NCBI GenBank assembly: GCA_026393275.1
Contig: JAPLAM010000043.1
Coordinates: forward strand, 1-43,583
Length of the DNA stretch: 43,583 nucleotides
From: Arthrobacter sp.
GTDB lineage: Bacteria; Actinomycetota; Actinomycetes; Actinomycetales; Micrococcaceae
Direction: 5' to 3'
Under the pieces are notes generated by a model. That model did no database searches, had not been told where the DNA came from, and saw only the letters and a list, made by a program, of their open reading frames with translations. The translations under genes and the position numbers were made by a program. Positions within the stretch are counted from its first letter, which is position 1. Every line of letters begins with the position of its first letter. Positions 35,344 to 43,583 of the stretch are shown piece by piece.

Positions 35344-35888
35344 GCGCGTCCCGGATTGCCGGCGGCGAATTGAACTATGCCGGTATCGGGGCCACGGAGA
35401 ATGGCGTGCCGCCCGAAGGCAGCGACTGCCTCGTCACCCAGGCCTACGTGGGCGACGGCGAAGCGGCCTACCGCCGCGCGGTGCAGGGGTTGCTGACCTG
35501 GCAGCTGCACCGGGGCGCCGGACTGCGCGTCCGTGCGGAGTCCGACGTCGTCCGCCCCGGGGTGCGAGTGGTGAGCGGCTTCGGCGTCGGTCCCTTCCGG
35601 ATCAACGCGCCCTGCGAGGTGGTGTGGGTACGCCGGCCCGTCCCCGGCGGCGGCCCGCAGTCAGCCGGATTCGGCTACGGGACGCTGCCCGGGCACCCGG
35701 TCCGGGGAGAGGAGTCGTTTGAGGTCTCTCTGGACGAACGCGGCCAGGTGCTGATCACGATCACTGCCTTCGGCGGCCCCGCCAACTGGTTCTACGCGGC
35801 CGGCGGCGCCGTGACGGACCAGGCGCGCCGGCTGGTCACTTCCCGATACCTTAGGAGTGCACAGGAACTGGCCGCAGGCGTGAACTGA
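35340..35888 (+). CDS. DUF1990 family protein
   Basis: A 182-residue protein coupled to the MmcQ/YjbR gene by a 4-base overlap. DUF1990 features: LNYAGIGATENGVPPEG near the start, a central strand-rich region, GFGYGTLPGHPVRGEESFEV (about residues 111-130) and a C-terminal ITAFGGPANWFYAAGG. The fold is probably related to START-like ligand binders, but the function is unknown. Confidence 0.85.
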   Translation: MSASRIAGGELNYAGIGATENGVPPEGSDCLVTQAYVGDGEAAYRRAVQGLLTWQLHRGAGLRVRAESDVVRPGVRVVSGFGVGPFRINAPCEVVWVRRPVPGGGPQSAGFGYGTLPGHPVRGEESFEVSLDERGQVLITITAFGGPANWFYAAGGAVTDQARRLVTSRYLRSAQELAAGVN

Positions 35889-35902
35889 GCAGGAGCAGGT
35901 AG

Positions 35903-36505
35903 ATGCTGAACCAACAGACCTTGGACCGATTGTGGAACTTTGACGATCCCGCACTCTCCGAAGCCCGCTTCCGTGCGGCGCTCGCAGATCCAGGCTACGA
36001 CGTCGACGAACAGGCCGAAATTGCCACCCAGCTGGGCCGCGCCATCGGGCTGCAGGGACGGTTTGAGGAAGCCGACGCGCTGCTGGACGCGGTCGACGGC
36101 GATGAGCCCACCGTCGCGGTGCGGGTGCTGCTGGAACGTGGGCGGGTGCTCAACTCCGGCGGCCACCCCGAAATGGCGGTGCCGTTGTTCGAGCAGGCCG
36201 CGGAACTCGCAGACCACCTCGGCGAGGATTTCCTGGCCGTGGACGCGCTGCACATGCTGGCGATCGCGGATAGCGCACACGCCCAGACGTGGACCCGCAG
36301 CGCGCTGGAGTATGCCTCCACCGTGGACGACGCCCGGACCAAACGCTGGATGGTGTCGCTGCACAACAACCTGGGCTGGTCCCTGCACGAGGCCGGCCGC
36401 TGTGCCGAGGCCATGGTCGAATTCCAGCTGGCCGAGCAGTGGGCGGAACGGGTCGGCACACCGCAGCAGCAGGAACTCGCCCGGGCGGCCATCGCCGCCT
36501 GTTGA
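35903..36505 (+). CDS. Tetratricopeptide-repeat protein
   Basis: A 200-residue soluble helical protein. Repeating pairs of helices are visible: QLGRAIGLQGRFEEADALLD, LNSGGHPEMAVPLFEQAAEL and LHNNLGWSLHEAGRCAEAMV, each with the Gly/Ala/Pro spacing of TPR units. No catalytic domain. It probably serves protein-protein contacts. AGGAG lies a few bases before the ATG. It follows the DUF1990 gene by 14 bases, so the three small genes may form one transcript. Confidence 0.75.
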   Translation: MLNQQTLDRLWNFDDPALSEARFRAALADPGYDVDEQAEIATQLGRAIGLQGRFEEADALLDAVDGDEPTVAVRVLLERGRVLNSGGHPEMAVPLFEQAAELADHLGEDFLAVDALHMLAIADSAHAQTWTRSALEYASTVDDARTKRWMVSLHNNLGWSLHEAGRCAEAMVEFQLAEQWAERVGTPQQQELARAAIAAC

Positions 36506-36544
36506 GACAATGAAAGCGCCACAACAGACCGAAAGGCCCCATCA

Positions 36545-36862
36545 ATGATCTTCATCGTCGTCAAATTCAAGGTCAAGCCCGACTGGTCCGAGCGCTGGCT
36601 TGGGCTGGTGGAGGACTTCACCCGGTCCACCCGGCAGGAACCGGGGAACCTCTGGTTCGACTGGTCCCGCAGCGTGGAGGACCCCAACGAATTCGTTCTC
36701 GTGGAGGCCTTCAAGGACGACGCGGCCGGGGACCACGTCAACAGCAGCCACTTCAAGCAGGCCATGACGGACATGCCGCAGGCGCTTGAGGAGACACCCC
36801 GGATCATCAGCCGCCAGATCGACGGCGACGGCTGGGACCGGATGGGTGAACTCACCATCTAG
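36545..36862 (+). CDS. Antibiotic-biosynthesis-monooxygenase (ABM) domain protein
   Basis: A 105-residue dimeric ferredoxin-like fold protein. It shows the ABM pattern IFIVVKFKVKPDWSERW at the start, TRSTRQEPGNLWFDWSRS (about residues 29-46) and FVLVEAFKDDAAGDHVNSSHF (about 52-72). Relatives include quinol monooxygenase YgiN and heme-degrading enzymes; the catalytic details here are unknown. AAAGG lies before the ATG. Confidence 0.85.
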   Translation: MIFIVVKFKVKPDWSERWLGLVEDFTRSTRQEPGNLWFDWSRSVEDPNEFVLVEAFKDDAAGDHVNSSHFKQAMTDMPQALEETPRIISRQIDGDGWDRMGELTI

Positions 36863-36922
36863 CGGCACACGGCGTTCCGTGCCGGCCCTGTGAAGTTCCG
36901 GCGGCCGGCGCGGGGCGCTCGC

Positions 36923-36928
36923 TACGCT
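36923..36928 (+). promoter_or_regulatory. -10 box of the DUF503 gene (leaderless start)
   Basis: TACGCT, six bases, then ATG 36935. Confidence 0.5.
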
Positions 36929-36934
36929 TAGGCC

Positions 36935-37228
36935 ATGTGGATCGGCTGGATCGAATTCGATGTGCTCCTCGGCGACGTGCACAGCCTGAAGGAAAAGCGG
37001 TCCGTCGTGCGGCCGGTGCTCGCCGAGCTGAAGCGGCGCTTTGAGGTCTCCGTTACCGAGGCCGGCTTCCAGGACCAGTACCGGCGGGCCATCATCGGCG
37101 CCGGACTCGTCGCCGCGGACCGCGCCCACCTCATCGACGTCCTCGCCGCCGTCGAACGCTTCGTGGCCGCCCGGCCGGAACTGGAACTCCTGAGTGCCCG
37201 TCAGCGCGAAATCCGCAGCGACGACTGA
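36935..37228 (+). CDS. DUF503 family protein (YlxP-like)
   Basis: A 97-residue protein with the DUF503 pattern: IEFDVLLGDVHSLKEKRSVV (about residues 5-24), RRFEVSVTEAGFQDQYRRA (about 34-52) and a C-terminal helix. In many bacteria the homologue YlxP lies in the nusA-infB-rbfA region and may take part in ribosome maturation; here it stands alone. Start is leaderless. It converges with the MarR gene; a 7-bp repeat (CGGCGTC/GACGCCG) with a long loop lies between but is weak. Confidence 0.85.
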   Translation: MWIGWIEFDVLLGDVHSLKEKRSVVRPVLAELKRRFEVSVTEAGFQDQYRRAIIGAGLVAADRAHLIDVLAAVERFVAARPELELLSARQREIRSDD

Positions 37229-37278
37229 GCCTCCGGCGTCGCCAGCAGGCACCATCCGGGCCCGCCGACATGACGCCG

Positions 37279-37800
37279 CTACGGCGCAGTGCCGGGTGCC
37301 TCGCGGCCGTCCTGAGCCTGGTCGTCGGACTCCAGCAGGGCCGCCAACGCCGCTAGGGCGGGGAGCGCATTCTCGATAGCCTGCTGCGAGGATTCGGGCA
37401 GCCGCTGCAGGGCCTGGCCCAGGCGGCGGTCGTTCGCCGCCTGCCAGGCGGTGAGCACCTCCGCTCCGCGGCCGGTCAGGGTCAGGCTCACGGAGCGCCG
37501 GTCGCCCGGGCGGGTCAGCCGCTCCACCAACCCGGACAGCACCATCTGCTGGACCAGGTTGCTCACCGTATTCACGGCCAGCCGCTGCCGCGAGGCCAGG
37601 CCGCTCACGCCGATCCCCGGCTCCTCGGCCAGCCGCTGCAGCACCTCGACCTGCGCCATCGGCAGCGACTCCCAAGGGAACTCCTGCCGCACACTGGACC
37701 GCAGCACCCGGCGCAGGCGGTTTATCACCCCGGTCAGGGACCACGCTTCTGAACCCCGGCGGGCCGCGCCCTCCGGCGCGGAGTCAGCGGCCCTCATCAT
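37279..37800 (-). CDS. MarR-family transcriptional regulator
   Basis: A 173-residue winged helix-turn-helix protein. The DNA-binding domain spans about residues 45-115: PMAQVEVLQRLAEEPGIGVSG, then the recognition helix region RQRLAVNTVSNLVQQMVLSG and the wing RLTRPGDRRSVSLTLT. Helices at both ends would form the dimer. The ATG at 37800 follows TAAGCT by six bases and is probably leaderless; a second ATG lies next to it. It is divergent from lgt with only 42 bp between the starts, so it may regulate itself and possibly lgt. Ligand unknown. Confidence 0.87.
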   Translation of the reverse strand: MMRAADSAPEGAARRGSEAWSLTGVINRLRRVLRSSVRQEFPWESLPMAQVEVLQRLAEEPGIGVSGLASRQRLAVNTVSNLVQQMVLSGLVERLTRPGDRRSVSLTLTGRGAEVLTAWQAANDRRLGQALQRLPESSQQAIENALPALAALAALLESDDQAQDGREAPGTAP

Positions 37801-37806
37801 CCGTCC

Positions 37807-37836
37807 AGCTTAGCCCGATACAGTCGGACCTAGAAT
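37807..37836. promoter_or_regulatory. Overlapping divergent promoters of marR-type gene and lgt
   Basis: TAAGCT (minus strand, 37807-37812) lies six bases before the MarR ATG, and TAGAAT (plus strand, 37831-37836) six bases before the lgt GTG. The two boxes are 18 bases apart, so the -35 region of each promoter falls on the -10 box of the other. Both transcripts would be leaderless. Confidence 0.5.
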
Positions 37837-37842
37837 AGTTCT

Positions 37843-38808
37843 GTGGCAGAACCAATTGGAGTTCCAGTGCCGCGCCGCTTCTTAGACAGGACCGCCATGA
37901 CCGCTGGAGATTCGTTTCTTCCGTCACCGACTGTCAGCGCCTTCCACGTGGGGCCGCTGACCATCCACTTCTATGCCCTCTGCATCCTGGCCGGCATCGC
38001 GGTGGCCATCTGGCTGGGGTCACGGCGCTGGATCGCACGCGGCGGCCTGCCCGGCCAGGTGGTGGACATCTGCGTCTGGGCCGTCCCGGCCGGGATCATC
38101 GGCGGCCGGATCTACCACGTGATCACGGACCCTGAACTGTACTTCGTCCCGGGCAGGAACCCCTGGAATGCGTTGGCCATCTGGGACGGCGGCCTAGGCA
38201 TCTGGGGCGCGATCGCCCTCGGCTGTGTGGGCGCGTGGATCGGCTGCCGCAGGGCAGGCGTTTCCTTTGTCGGCTTCCTCGACGTGGTGGCGCCGGGCGT
38301 GCTGTTTGCGCAGGCCCTCGGCAGGTGGGGGAACTGGTTCAACAACGAGCTCTACGGCGACGCAACCGGCCTGCCCTGGAAACTGCAGATCCACCAGATG
38401 GACGGTTCCGGGGCTGCACTCACCGACGGCTCGGGCGCCCCGGTGGTCCTCGGCTACTTCCAGCCCACGTTCCTGTACGAATCGCTCTGGTGCCTGGCGG
38501 TCGGTCTGCTGATCCTGTACCTTGACCGGCGGTTCAGCCTCGGCGCGGGCAGCATCTTCGCCCTGTACGTGGCCGGTTACACGGCCGGGCGCTTCGCCTT
38601 TGAGCTGATGCGCTCTGACTACGCAAACCTGATTTTGGGGCTTCGAGTGAATACCTGGGTGGCGGCACTGATCTTCCTGGCCGGCGCGGCCGGCTTCGTC
38701 CTGACCTTCCGCCGCGGGCGATCGGTTGCGATTCCCGCAATCCCGGCAACCGCCTCCGCAACCGCCACGGCCGTCACTGCTGCAGAGGGCCGTCTCGATG
38801 CCGAGTAG
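37843..38808 (+). CDS. lgt: Prolipoprotein diacylglyceryl transferase
   Basis: A 321-residue membrane enzyme that moves diacylglycerol from phosphatidylglycerol to the lipobox Cys of prolipoproteins, the first step of lipoprotein maturation. It has about seven transmembrane segments, IHFYALCILAGI near residue 45 and the Lgt signature GRWGNWFNNELYG near 161-173. The C-terminal tail is Ala/Thr-rich. Substrates in this very window include the SsuA-like, MetQ-like and deacetylase lipoproteins. GTG 37843 follows TAGAAT by six bases; ATG 37897 is an alternative. The PBP gene overlaps its end by 11 bases. Confidence 0.95.
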   Translation: MAEPIGVPVPRRFLDRTAMTAGDSFLPSPTVSAFHVGPLTIHFYALCILAGIAVAIWLGSRRWIARGGLPGQVVDICVWAVPAGIIGGRIYHVITDPELYFVPGRNPWNALAIWDGGLGIWGAIALGCVGAWIGCRRAGVSFVGFLDVVAPGVLFAQALGRWGNWFNNELYGDATGLPWKLQIHQMDGSGAALTDGSGAPVVLGYFQPTFLYESLWCLAVGLLILYLDRRFSLGAGSIFALYVAGYTAGRFAFELMRSDYANLILGLRVNTWVAALIFLAGAAGFVLTFRRGRSVAIPAIPATASATATAVTAAEGRLDAE

Positions 38809-40909
38809 GCGCTCGCTCTGGGCCCGAATCCTGTCCTTCGTCGCCGCCGGGTCCGTGTGCGGCGTCCTGGTGGCGGGGCTCTTCCTCCCCGCCACCGCGA
38901 TGGCCGGAGCCGCTGTCAGCAACTCCATCGGCATGTTCGACCGGCTCCCGGACGACCTGAGCCTTAACGCCCCGCCGGCCGCCTCCAGGGTCCTGGCCAG
39001 CGACGGCTCCGTGATCGCCTCCTTCTACGCGGAAAACCGCGCGCCGGTAACCCTGGACAAGATGTCCCCGTTCATCCGGGACGGCATCGTGGCCATCGAG
39101 GACGCACGCTTTTACCAGCATGGGGGGATCGACGCCACCGGCATCCTGCGGGCCCTCGTGGCCACCGCGCAGGGCGGACGCCAGGGCGCCTCCACCATCA
39201 CGCAGCAATACGTGAACAACATGATCATCGAGTCCCTGGTGGCGCAGGGCAAGGGCGACGACGTCAAGCTTGGTTCCGCCAAAACGGTCGGCGACAAACT
39301 GCGCGAAATGAAGCTCGCCATCGCACTGGAGAAGACCTACTCCAAGGACCAGATTTTGCAGGGCTACCTCAACGTCGTCTACTTCGGCAACGGCGCCTAC
39401 GGGATCGACGCCGCCGCCCACGAATACTTCAACGTCCCGGCCGGTGGGCTCACGCTGCCCGAGGCAGCCGCGCTGGCCGGCGTCGTGAACAGCCCGGTGT
39501 ACTACGATCCGCTCACCCAGCCGGACCACGTGGTGTCCCGCCGCAACGAAGTCCTGGACAAGATGCTGCAGCAGGGAAAGATCTCGGCGGCCGACCACGA
39601 TGCGGCGGTCAAGGCGCCCATCGGCCTCAACGTCCACCCGGTCAGCCAGGGCTGCGCCGGGGCAGCGTCGGCGCCGTACTTCTGCGACTACGTACAGCGG
39701 CTGATCCTCAACGATCCTGCGTTCGGCGCCGACGAGGCGGCCCGCAAGAAGCTGCTGGACCTGGGCGGGCTGACCATCAGGACCACGCTGGACCCGGCAC
39801 TTCAAAAGGTCGCGCAGGAGCAGGTTGACGCCTCAATGTCCGCCACCGACCCGCTGCAACGCGGGGCCTCGCTGGTCAGCGTGCAGCCCGGAACCGGCAA
39901 GGTCCTGACCATGGCGCAGAACACGGTCTACAAGCCCGCGGCGGCGCCGGGGAACTATATGGGGAACTTCGCCCTTCCGGAGCGGGATGCCCAGGGGCAG
40001 CCGCTGGACGGTGCCGGCGGGTTCCAGATCGGTTCCACCATGAAGCCGTTCGTCTTTGCGGAGTGGCTCCGTTCCGGCAGGTCCATGGCCACGGTGCTGG
40101 ACGGGGCGGTGCGGGTCTACAAGGCCGGCTACCCCTGGCAAAACTCGTGCGGGCACACCACCGGATCCTATGATCCCGCGGTCCCCGGCCAGACCCCGCT
40201 GCCCAACGACGACCCGAACCACTACGTCAAGATGAGCGTGCTGCAGGGCCTTTACCAGTCGATCAATACGATCACCTTCCAGTCCGCCGCCCGGCTGGAT
40301 TTCTGCAACATCCAAAAAATGGCGACGGCGGCCGGCGTCGTCAATGGGCACACGAACCAGCCCTACGACCTCTCCAGCATCGCCAGCCTGATCGGCACCC
40401 AGGACGTCGCGCCGCTGACCATGGCGGACGCCTACGCCACGTTCGCCGCCCATGGTGTCCACTGCGACCCGGTCGCGCTGGAATCGGTCACCGGCCCGCA
40501 CGGCAAGACCTATCCGGTGCCGGGCGCCAACTGCCAGCAGGCGATCGATCCCGATGTCGCGGCGGGGGTCACCTATGCGCTGAAGAACGTGCTGACCAAG
40601 GGCTCGGGCTACAACATTCCCGTCTCCAAGGACGCGGACATCTTCGCCAAAACCGGCACCACCGACGGGAACACCATGACCTGGACCATCGGGGCAACGT
40701 CCGGTATCGCGACGGCGTCGTGGTTCGGCAGCTACCAGGGCATCGGGCCGCGCTGGGTGAACCAGGACATCACCATCAACGGTAAGTACTACGTTGGCGT
40801 GGACGGCGCCGACATCGCCGGCGGCCAATGGGGCCGCCTGATGGACGCCGCGGCGAAACAGTACCCCGGCACTCGGTTTCCCGCGCCCCCAGCCTCGATG
40901 GTCGGATAA
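38798..40909 (+). CDS. Class A penicillin-binding protein (transglycosylase/transpeptidase)
   Basis: A 703-residue cell-wall synthase. One N-terminal membrane segment (about residues 12-35) precedes the GT51 glycosyltransferase domain (about 75-255) with EDARFYQHGGID and GASTITQQYVNN. The transpeptidase domain (about 345-690) has the active-site STMK in IGSTMKPF, the SxN motif in YQSINT, and KTGTT. No PASTA domain; a short Pro-rich end. ATG 38798 is chosen with GAGGG eight bases before it. It overlaps lgt by 11 bases, so lipoprotein and wall synthesis genes are co-transcribed. A terminator follows the stop by 21 bp. Confidence 0.93.
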   Translation: MPSRRSLWARILSFVAAGSVCGVLVAGLFLPATAMAGAAVSNSIGMFDRLPDDLSLNAPPAASRVLASDGSVIASFYAENRAPVTLDKMSPFIRDGIVAIEDARFYQHGGIDATGILRALVATAQGGRQGASTITQQYVNNMIIESLVAQGKGDDVKLGSAKTVGDKLREMKLAIALEKTYSKDQILQGYLNVVYFGNGAYGIDAAAHEYFNVPAGGLTLPEAAALAGVVNSPVYYDPLTQPDHVVSRRNEVLDKMLQQGKISAADHDAAVKAPIGLNVHPVSQGCAGAASAPYFCDYVQRLILNDPAFGADEAARKKLLDLGGLTIRTTLDPALQKVAQEQVDASMSATDPLQRGASLVSVQPGTGKVLTMAQNTVYKPAAAPGNYMGNFALPERDAQGQPLDGAGGFQIGSTMKPFVFAEWLRSGRSMATVLDGAVRVYKAGYPWQNSCGHTTGSYDPAVPGQTPLPNDDPNHYVKMSVLQGLYQSINTITFQSAARLDFCNIQKMATAAGVVNGHTNQPYDLSSIASLIGTQDVAPLTMADAYATFAAHGVHCDPVALESVTGPHGKTYPVPGANCQQAIDPDVAAGVTYALKNVLTKGSGYNIPVSKDADIFAKTGTTDGNTMTWTIGATSGIATASWFGSYQGIGPRWVNQDITINGKYYVGVDGADIAGGQWGRLMDAAAKQYPGTRFPAPPASMVG

Positions 40910-40930
40910 GGGCTGACGCCGGTTAAAGCA

Positions 40931-40964
40931 CTGCGGCCGCCCCTCCGAGGAGGGGCGGCCGCAG
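40931..40964. terminator. Bidirectional terminator hairpin
   Basis: CTGCGGCCGCCCCTCC pairs with its full complement around a tight loop, between the convergent penicillin-binding protein gene and purL. A CAGTTATT follows on the plus strand. Confidence 0.75.
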
Positions 40965-40988
40965 CAGTTATTAAGGGGGAGGCGGGGC

Positions 40989-43322
40989 TCAGCCGAAGTA
41001 CTTCGGCAGCGTCCCCTCGTGGGCCTCGCGGAGGGCGTCCAGGTTCATCGTGTCCACGCCGTTGATTTCCAGCGTGCCGCTCTCGGCATCCACGACGCCG
41101 ATCCGTACGTGGTCGAAGCCGCGGGCGGTACACATGTCCTTGAACCGGATCTCCTCCGAGCGGGGGACCGCCACGATGGCGCGGGCCTGGGACTCGGAGA
41201 ACAGCGCGGTGAACAGGTCCCCGCCGTCGCGGTCCAGCACGTCCTGGAGCGCAATCCGGGCGCCGACGCCGTAGCGCAGCGCGGACTCCACCAGGGCAGC
41301 CGCGAGGCCGCCTTCGGAGAGATCGTGTGCGGCGTCCACCATGCCGTCGCGCGAGGCGTTGATCAGGATTTCACCCAGCTCACGTTCGGCGGCGAGGTCC
41401 ACCTTCGGCGGCAGGCCGCCCAGGTGCCCGCGCAGCTTGGACCATTCCGAACCGTCCAGTTCCGCCGCGGTCGTGCCGAGCAGGTAGATGGCCTGGCCGT
41501 CTTCGCGCCAGCCCGACGGGGTGCGGCGGGCGACGTCGTCCAGTTTGCCCAGCACGGCGACCACCGGGGAGGGGTGGATCGGAACGCTGCCGGTCTGGTT
41601 GTAGAGCGAGACGTTGCCGCCGGTGACCGGGATGCCCAGCACCATGCAGGCGTCGGACAGGCCGCGGATGGCTTCGGCGAGCTGCCACATGACGTCCGGG
41701 TCCTCGGGGGAGCCGAAGTTCAGGCAGTCGCTGACGGCCATCGGCACGGCGCCGGAAGTGGCCACATTGCGGTACGCCTCGGCCAGGGCCAGCTGCGCGC
41801 CGTGGTACGGATCGAGGTAGGTGTAGCGTCCGTTGGCGTCGGTGGCCAGGGCCACGCCGAGTCCGGTTTCCTCATCCACGCGGACCACGCCGGCGTCGTC
41901 CGGGAACGCCATGGCCGTGTTGCCGCCGACGTAGCGGTCGTACTGGTTGGTGATCCAGGCCTTGCTGCACATGTTCGGCGAGGCCACGAGCTCGGTGACC
42001 GCGGCAGCCAGTTCCGTCGGGGCGGACGGACGGCCTGCATCCTGGACCGACCCGGTGAAGGTGTCGGCCTGGAGGGAATCCTGCCATTCGGGGCGCGCGT
42101 ACGGGCGGTCGTAGACCGGGCCGTCGTGGGCCACGGTACGGGGGTCGACGTCGACGATCACCTCGCCGTCCCAGGTGATGATCAGCCGGCCGGTGTCGGT
42201 CACCTCGCCCAGCCAGGAGTACTCCACGGCCCACTTGTCCATGACGGCCTCGAACGCGGCGACGTTCTCCGGGGTGACCACGGCCATCATGCGTTCCTGC
42301 GACTCGGACATCAGGATCTCGCCCGGCGTCAGCGTCGGGTCGCGCAGCAGGACGGAGGTCAGCTCAACTTCCATGCCGCCGTCGCCGTTGGAAGCCAGCT
42401 CGGACGTGGCGCAGGAAATGCCAGCGGCGCCGAGGTCCTGGATGCCCTCAACCAGGGAACCCTTGAACAGTTCCAGGCAGCACTCGATCAGGACCTTCTC
42501 GGCGAAGGGGTCGCCCACCTGGACGGCGGGGCGCTTGGACGGCTTGGTGCTGTCGAAGGACTCGGAGGCCAGCACGGAGGCGCCGCCGATCCCGTCGCCA
42601 CCGGTGCGGGCGCCGAACAACACCACCTTGTTGCCCTTGCCGGAGGCGTTGGCGAGACGGATGTCCTCGTGCCGCATGACGCCGACGGCGAGGGCGTTGA
42701 CCAGCGGGTTGCCCTGGTAGACGGAGTCGAAGACCATTTCGCCGCCGATGTTCGGCAGTCCCAGGGAGTTGCCGTAGCCGCCGATGCCGGCCACGGCGCC
42801 GTGCATGACGCGGGCGGTGTCCGGGTGGTCGATGGCGCCGAAACGCAGCGGGTCCATCACGGCCACCGGCCGGGCGCCCATCGAGATGATGTCGCGGACG
42901 ATCCCGCCGATGCCGGTCGCGGCGCCCTGGTACGGCTCCACGTACGACGGCGAGTTGTGCGACTCGATCTTGAACGTCACGGCCCAGCCGTCGCCCAGGT
43001 TGGTGACGCCGGCGTTCTCGCCGATGCCCACGAGCATGTCCTTCTTCATCTCCTCGGTCACCTTTTCGCCGAACTGGCGCAGGTGGTTCTTGGAGGACTT
43101 GTAGGAGCAGTGCTCGCTCCACATCACCGAGTACATGGCGAGTTCGGCGCCGGTCGGGCGCCGGCCCAGGACCTTGATGACTTCGTCGAACTCGTTCTGC
43201 TTCAGGCCCAGCTCGGCCCAGGGGAGTTCGGTGTCCGGCGTCGCGGCCGCGTTCTCCACCGTGTCGATGTTGAACTTCTTGGCGGTCTCCGCGGGCGCCG
43301 CCACGGCGGGTGTCTCCGTCAT
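40989..43322 (-). CDS. purL: Phosphoribosylformylglycinamidine synthase, large subunit
   Basis: A 777-residue enzyme of the short PurL type, which works with PurQ and PurS to turn FGAR into FGAM in purine synthesis. Seen: [22 protein letters not shown] (about residues 66-87), [21 protein letters not shown] (about 123-143), [11 protein letters not shown] for ATP (about 238-248), and [16 protein letters not shown] (about 660-675). It overlaps purQ by the ATGA at 43319-43322, as expected for a purQ-purL operon running leftward. Confidence 0.97.
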   Translation of the reverse strand: MTETPAVAAPAETAKKFNIDTVENAAATPDTELPWAELGLKQNEFDEVIKVLGRRPTGAELAMYSVMWSEHCSYKSSKNHLRQFGEKVTEEMKKDMLVGIGENAGVTNLGDGWAVTFKIESHNSPSYVEPYQGAATGIGGIVRDIISMGARPVAVMDPLRFGAIDHPDTARVMHGAVAGIGGYGNSLGLPNIGGEMVFDSVYQGNPLVNALAVGVMRHEDIRLANASGKGNKVVLFGARTGGDGIGGASVLASESFDSTKPSKRPAVQVGDPFAEKVLIECCLELFKGSLVEGIQDLGAAGISCATSELASNGDGGMEVELTSVLLRDPTLTPGEILMSESQERMMAVVTPENVAAFEAVMDKWAVEYSWLGEVTDTGRLIITWDGEVIVDVDPRTVAHDGPVYDRPYARPEWQDSLQADTFTGSVQDAGRPSAPTELAAAVTELVASPNMCSKAWITNQYDRYVGGNTAMAFPDDAGVVRVDEETGLGVALATDANGRYTYLDPYHGAQLALAEAYRNVATSGAVPMAVSDCLNFGSPEDPDVMWQLAEAIRGLSDACMVLGIPVTGGNVSLYNQTGSVPIHPSPVVAVLGKLDDVARRTPSGWREDGQAIYLLGTTAAELDGSEWSKLRGHLGGLPPKVDLAAERELGEILINASRDGMVDAAHDLSEGGLAAALVESALRYGVGARIALQDVLDRDGGDLFTALFSESQARAIVAVPRSEEIRFKDMCTARGFDHVRIGVVDAESGTLEINGVDTMNLDALREAHEGTLPKYFG

Positions 43323-43583
43323 TTGTTGTCTCCCACGATCTTGTTCAGGACAGAGGTGAAAAAGCCGAGGCCTTCGGTGCCGGAGCCCTCTTCCGGGCCG
43401 AACCCGGACTCGATGGCGTGCTCCGGGTGCGGCATGAGGCCCACGACGTTGCCGGCGGCGTTGGAGATGCCGGCGATGTCGCGGCGGGAGCCGTTCGGGT
43501 TCCAGCCGACGTAGCGGAACACCACGCGGCCCTCCGCCTCCAGGGCGTCGAGGGTTTTCTCGTCCGCGATGTACTGGCCGTCC
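43319..43583 (-). CDS. purQ: Phosphoribosylformylglycinamidine synthase, glutaminase subunit (3' part only)
   Basis: The last 87 codons of a gene that continues past the right edge. The class I glutaminase end is clear: [18 protein letters not shown], then [12 protein letters not shown], which holds the catalytic-triad His and Glu. The N-terminal nucleophile Cys is outside the window. PurQ frees ammonia from glutamine for PurL. The stop overlaps the purL start. Confidence 0.95.
   Translation of the reverse strand, partial: DGQYIADEKTLDALEAEGRVVFRYVGWNPNGSRRDIAGISNAAGNVVGLMPHPEHAIESGFGPEEGSGTEGLGFFTSVLNKIVGDNK

Noticed and set aside
41019..43514. An 831-codon open frame on the plus strand opposite purL/purQ
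   Set aside because: It is the antisense of a clear PurL. Long stop-free antisense frames are expected at this G+C, and the peptide is His/Val/Gly-rich without any domain.

Overview
The window is about 66-70% G+C, densely coded, and has the gene order, leaderless starts and codon habits of a Gram-positive actinobacterium. A Micrococcaceae genome of the Arthrobacter/Pseudarthrobacter type fits best (inferred from protein character, not a database search). Most of it is chromosomal housekeeping: nadE, pyrE, fba, purA, lgt, a class A penicillin-binding protein, purL and purQ. I see no phage, IS element, CRISPR array, tRNA or rRNA.

Layout. 1-2362: start of a 3-oxoacid CoA-transferase operon, its divergent IclR regulator with palindromic operator candidates between them, and a secreted twin-cupredoxin protein. 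2410-11261: nadE, an FAD monooxygenase, pyrE, a GAF-ANTAR/STAS-like pair, a Tat-type alpha/beta hydrolase, a HAD phosphatase divergent from a SpoU methyltransferase, then fba and a DUF3151 gene ending in a REP-like repeat and a strong hairpin. 11280-14734: a UDG-like protein, a one-domain MetE-like protein behind a SAM riboswitch, and a Bcr/CflA exporter. 14960-18518: purA, then a three-gene locus of a Pro/Ala/Val-rich secreted protein, an ECF sigma factor and a membrane protein with a Pro-rich outer tail.

18531-34906 is the most distinctive part, an organosulfur scavenging region. On the minus strand a SAM riboswitch leads ssuB-ssuA-ssuC-acs-sfnG-metY and a CoA-binding protein gene. On the plus strand another SAM riboswitch leads two mini-ORFs, metN, metI, a DszA/NtaA-type monooxygenase, metQ and a DszC/SfnB-type monooxygenase. 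With the MetE-like gene, three closely related S-box elements sit within 16 kb. The logic appears to be: when S-adenosylmethionine is low, import sulfonates, sulfones or methionine-like compounds, release sulfur with reduced-flavin monooxygenases, and fix it into homocysteine and methionine. No flavin reductase is in the window. The acs gene carries a 60-bp REP-like repeat in frame, adding 20 residues to the C-terminal domain.

34930-43583: small conserved genes (MmcQ/YjbR, DUF1990, TPR, ABM, DUF503), a MarR regulator sharing a tight divergent promoter with lgt, the penicillin-binding protein, and the purL-purQ end of a purine operon. At least ten genes start 6-7 nt after a TAnnnT box, which indicates leaderless mRNAs.
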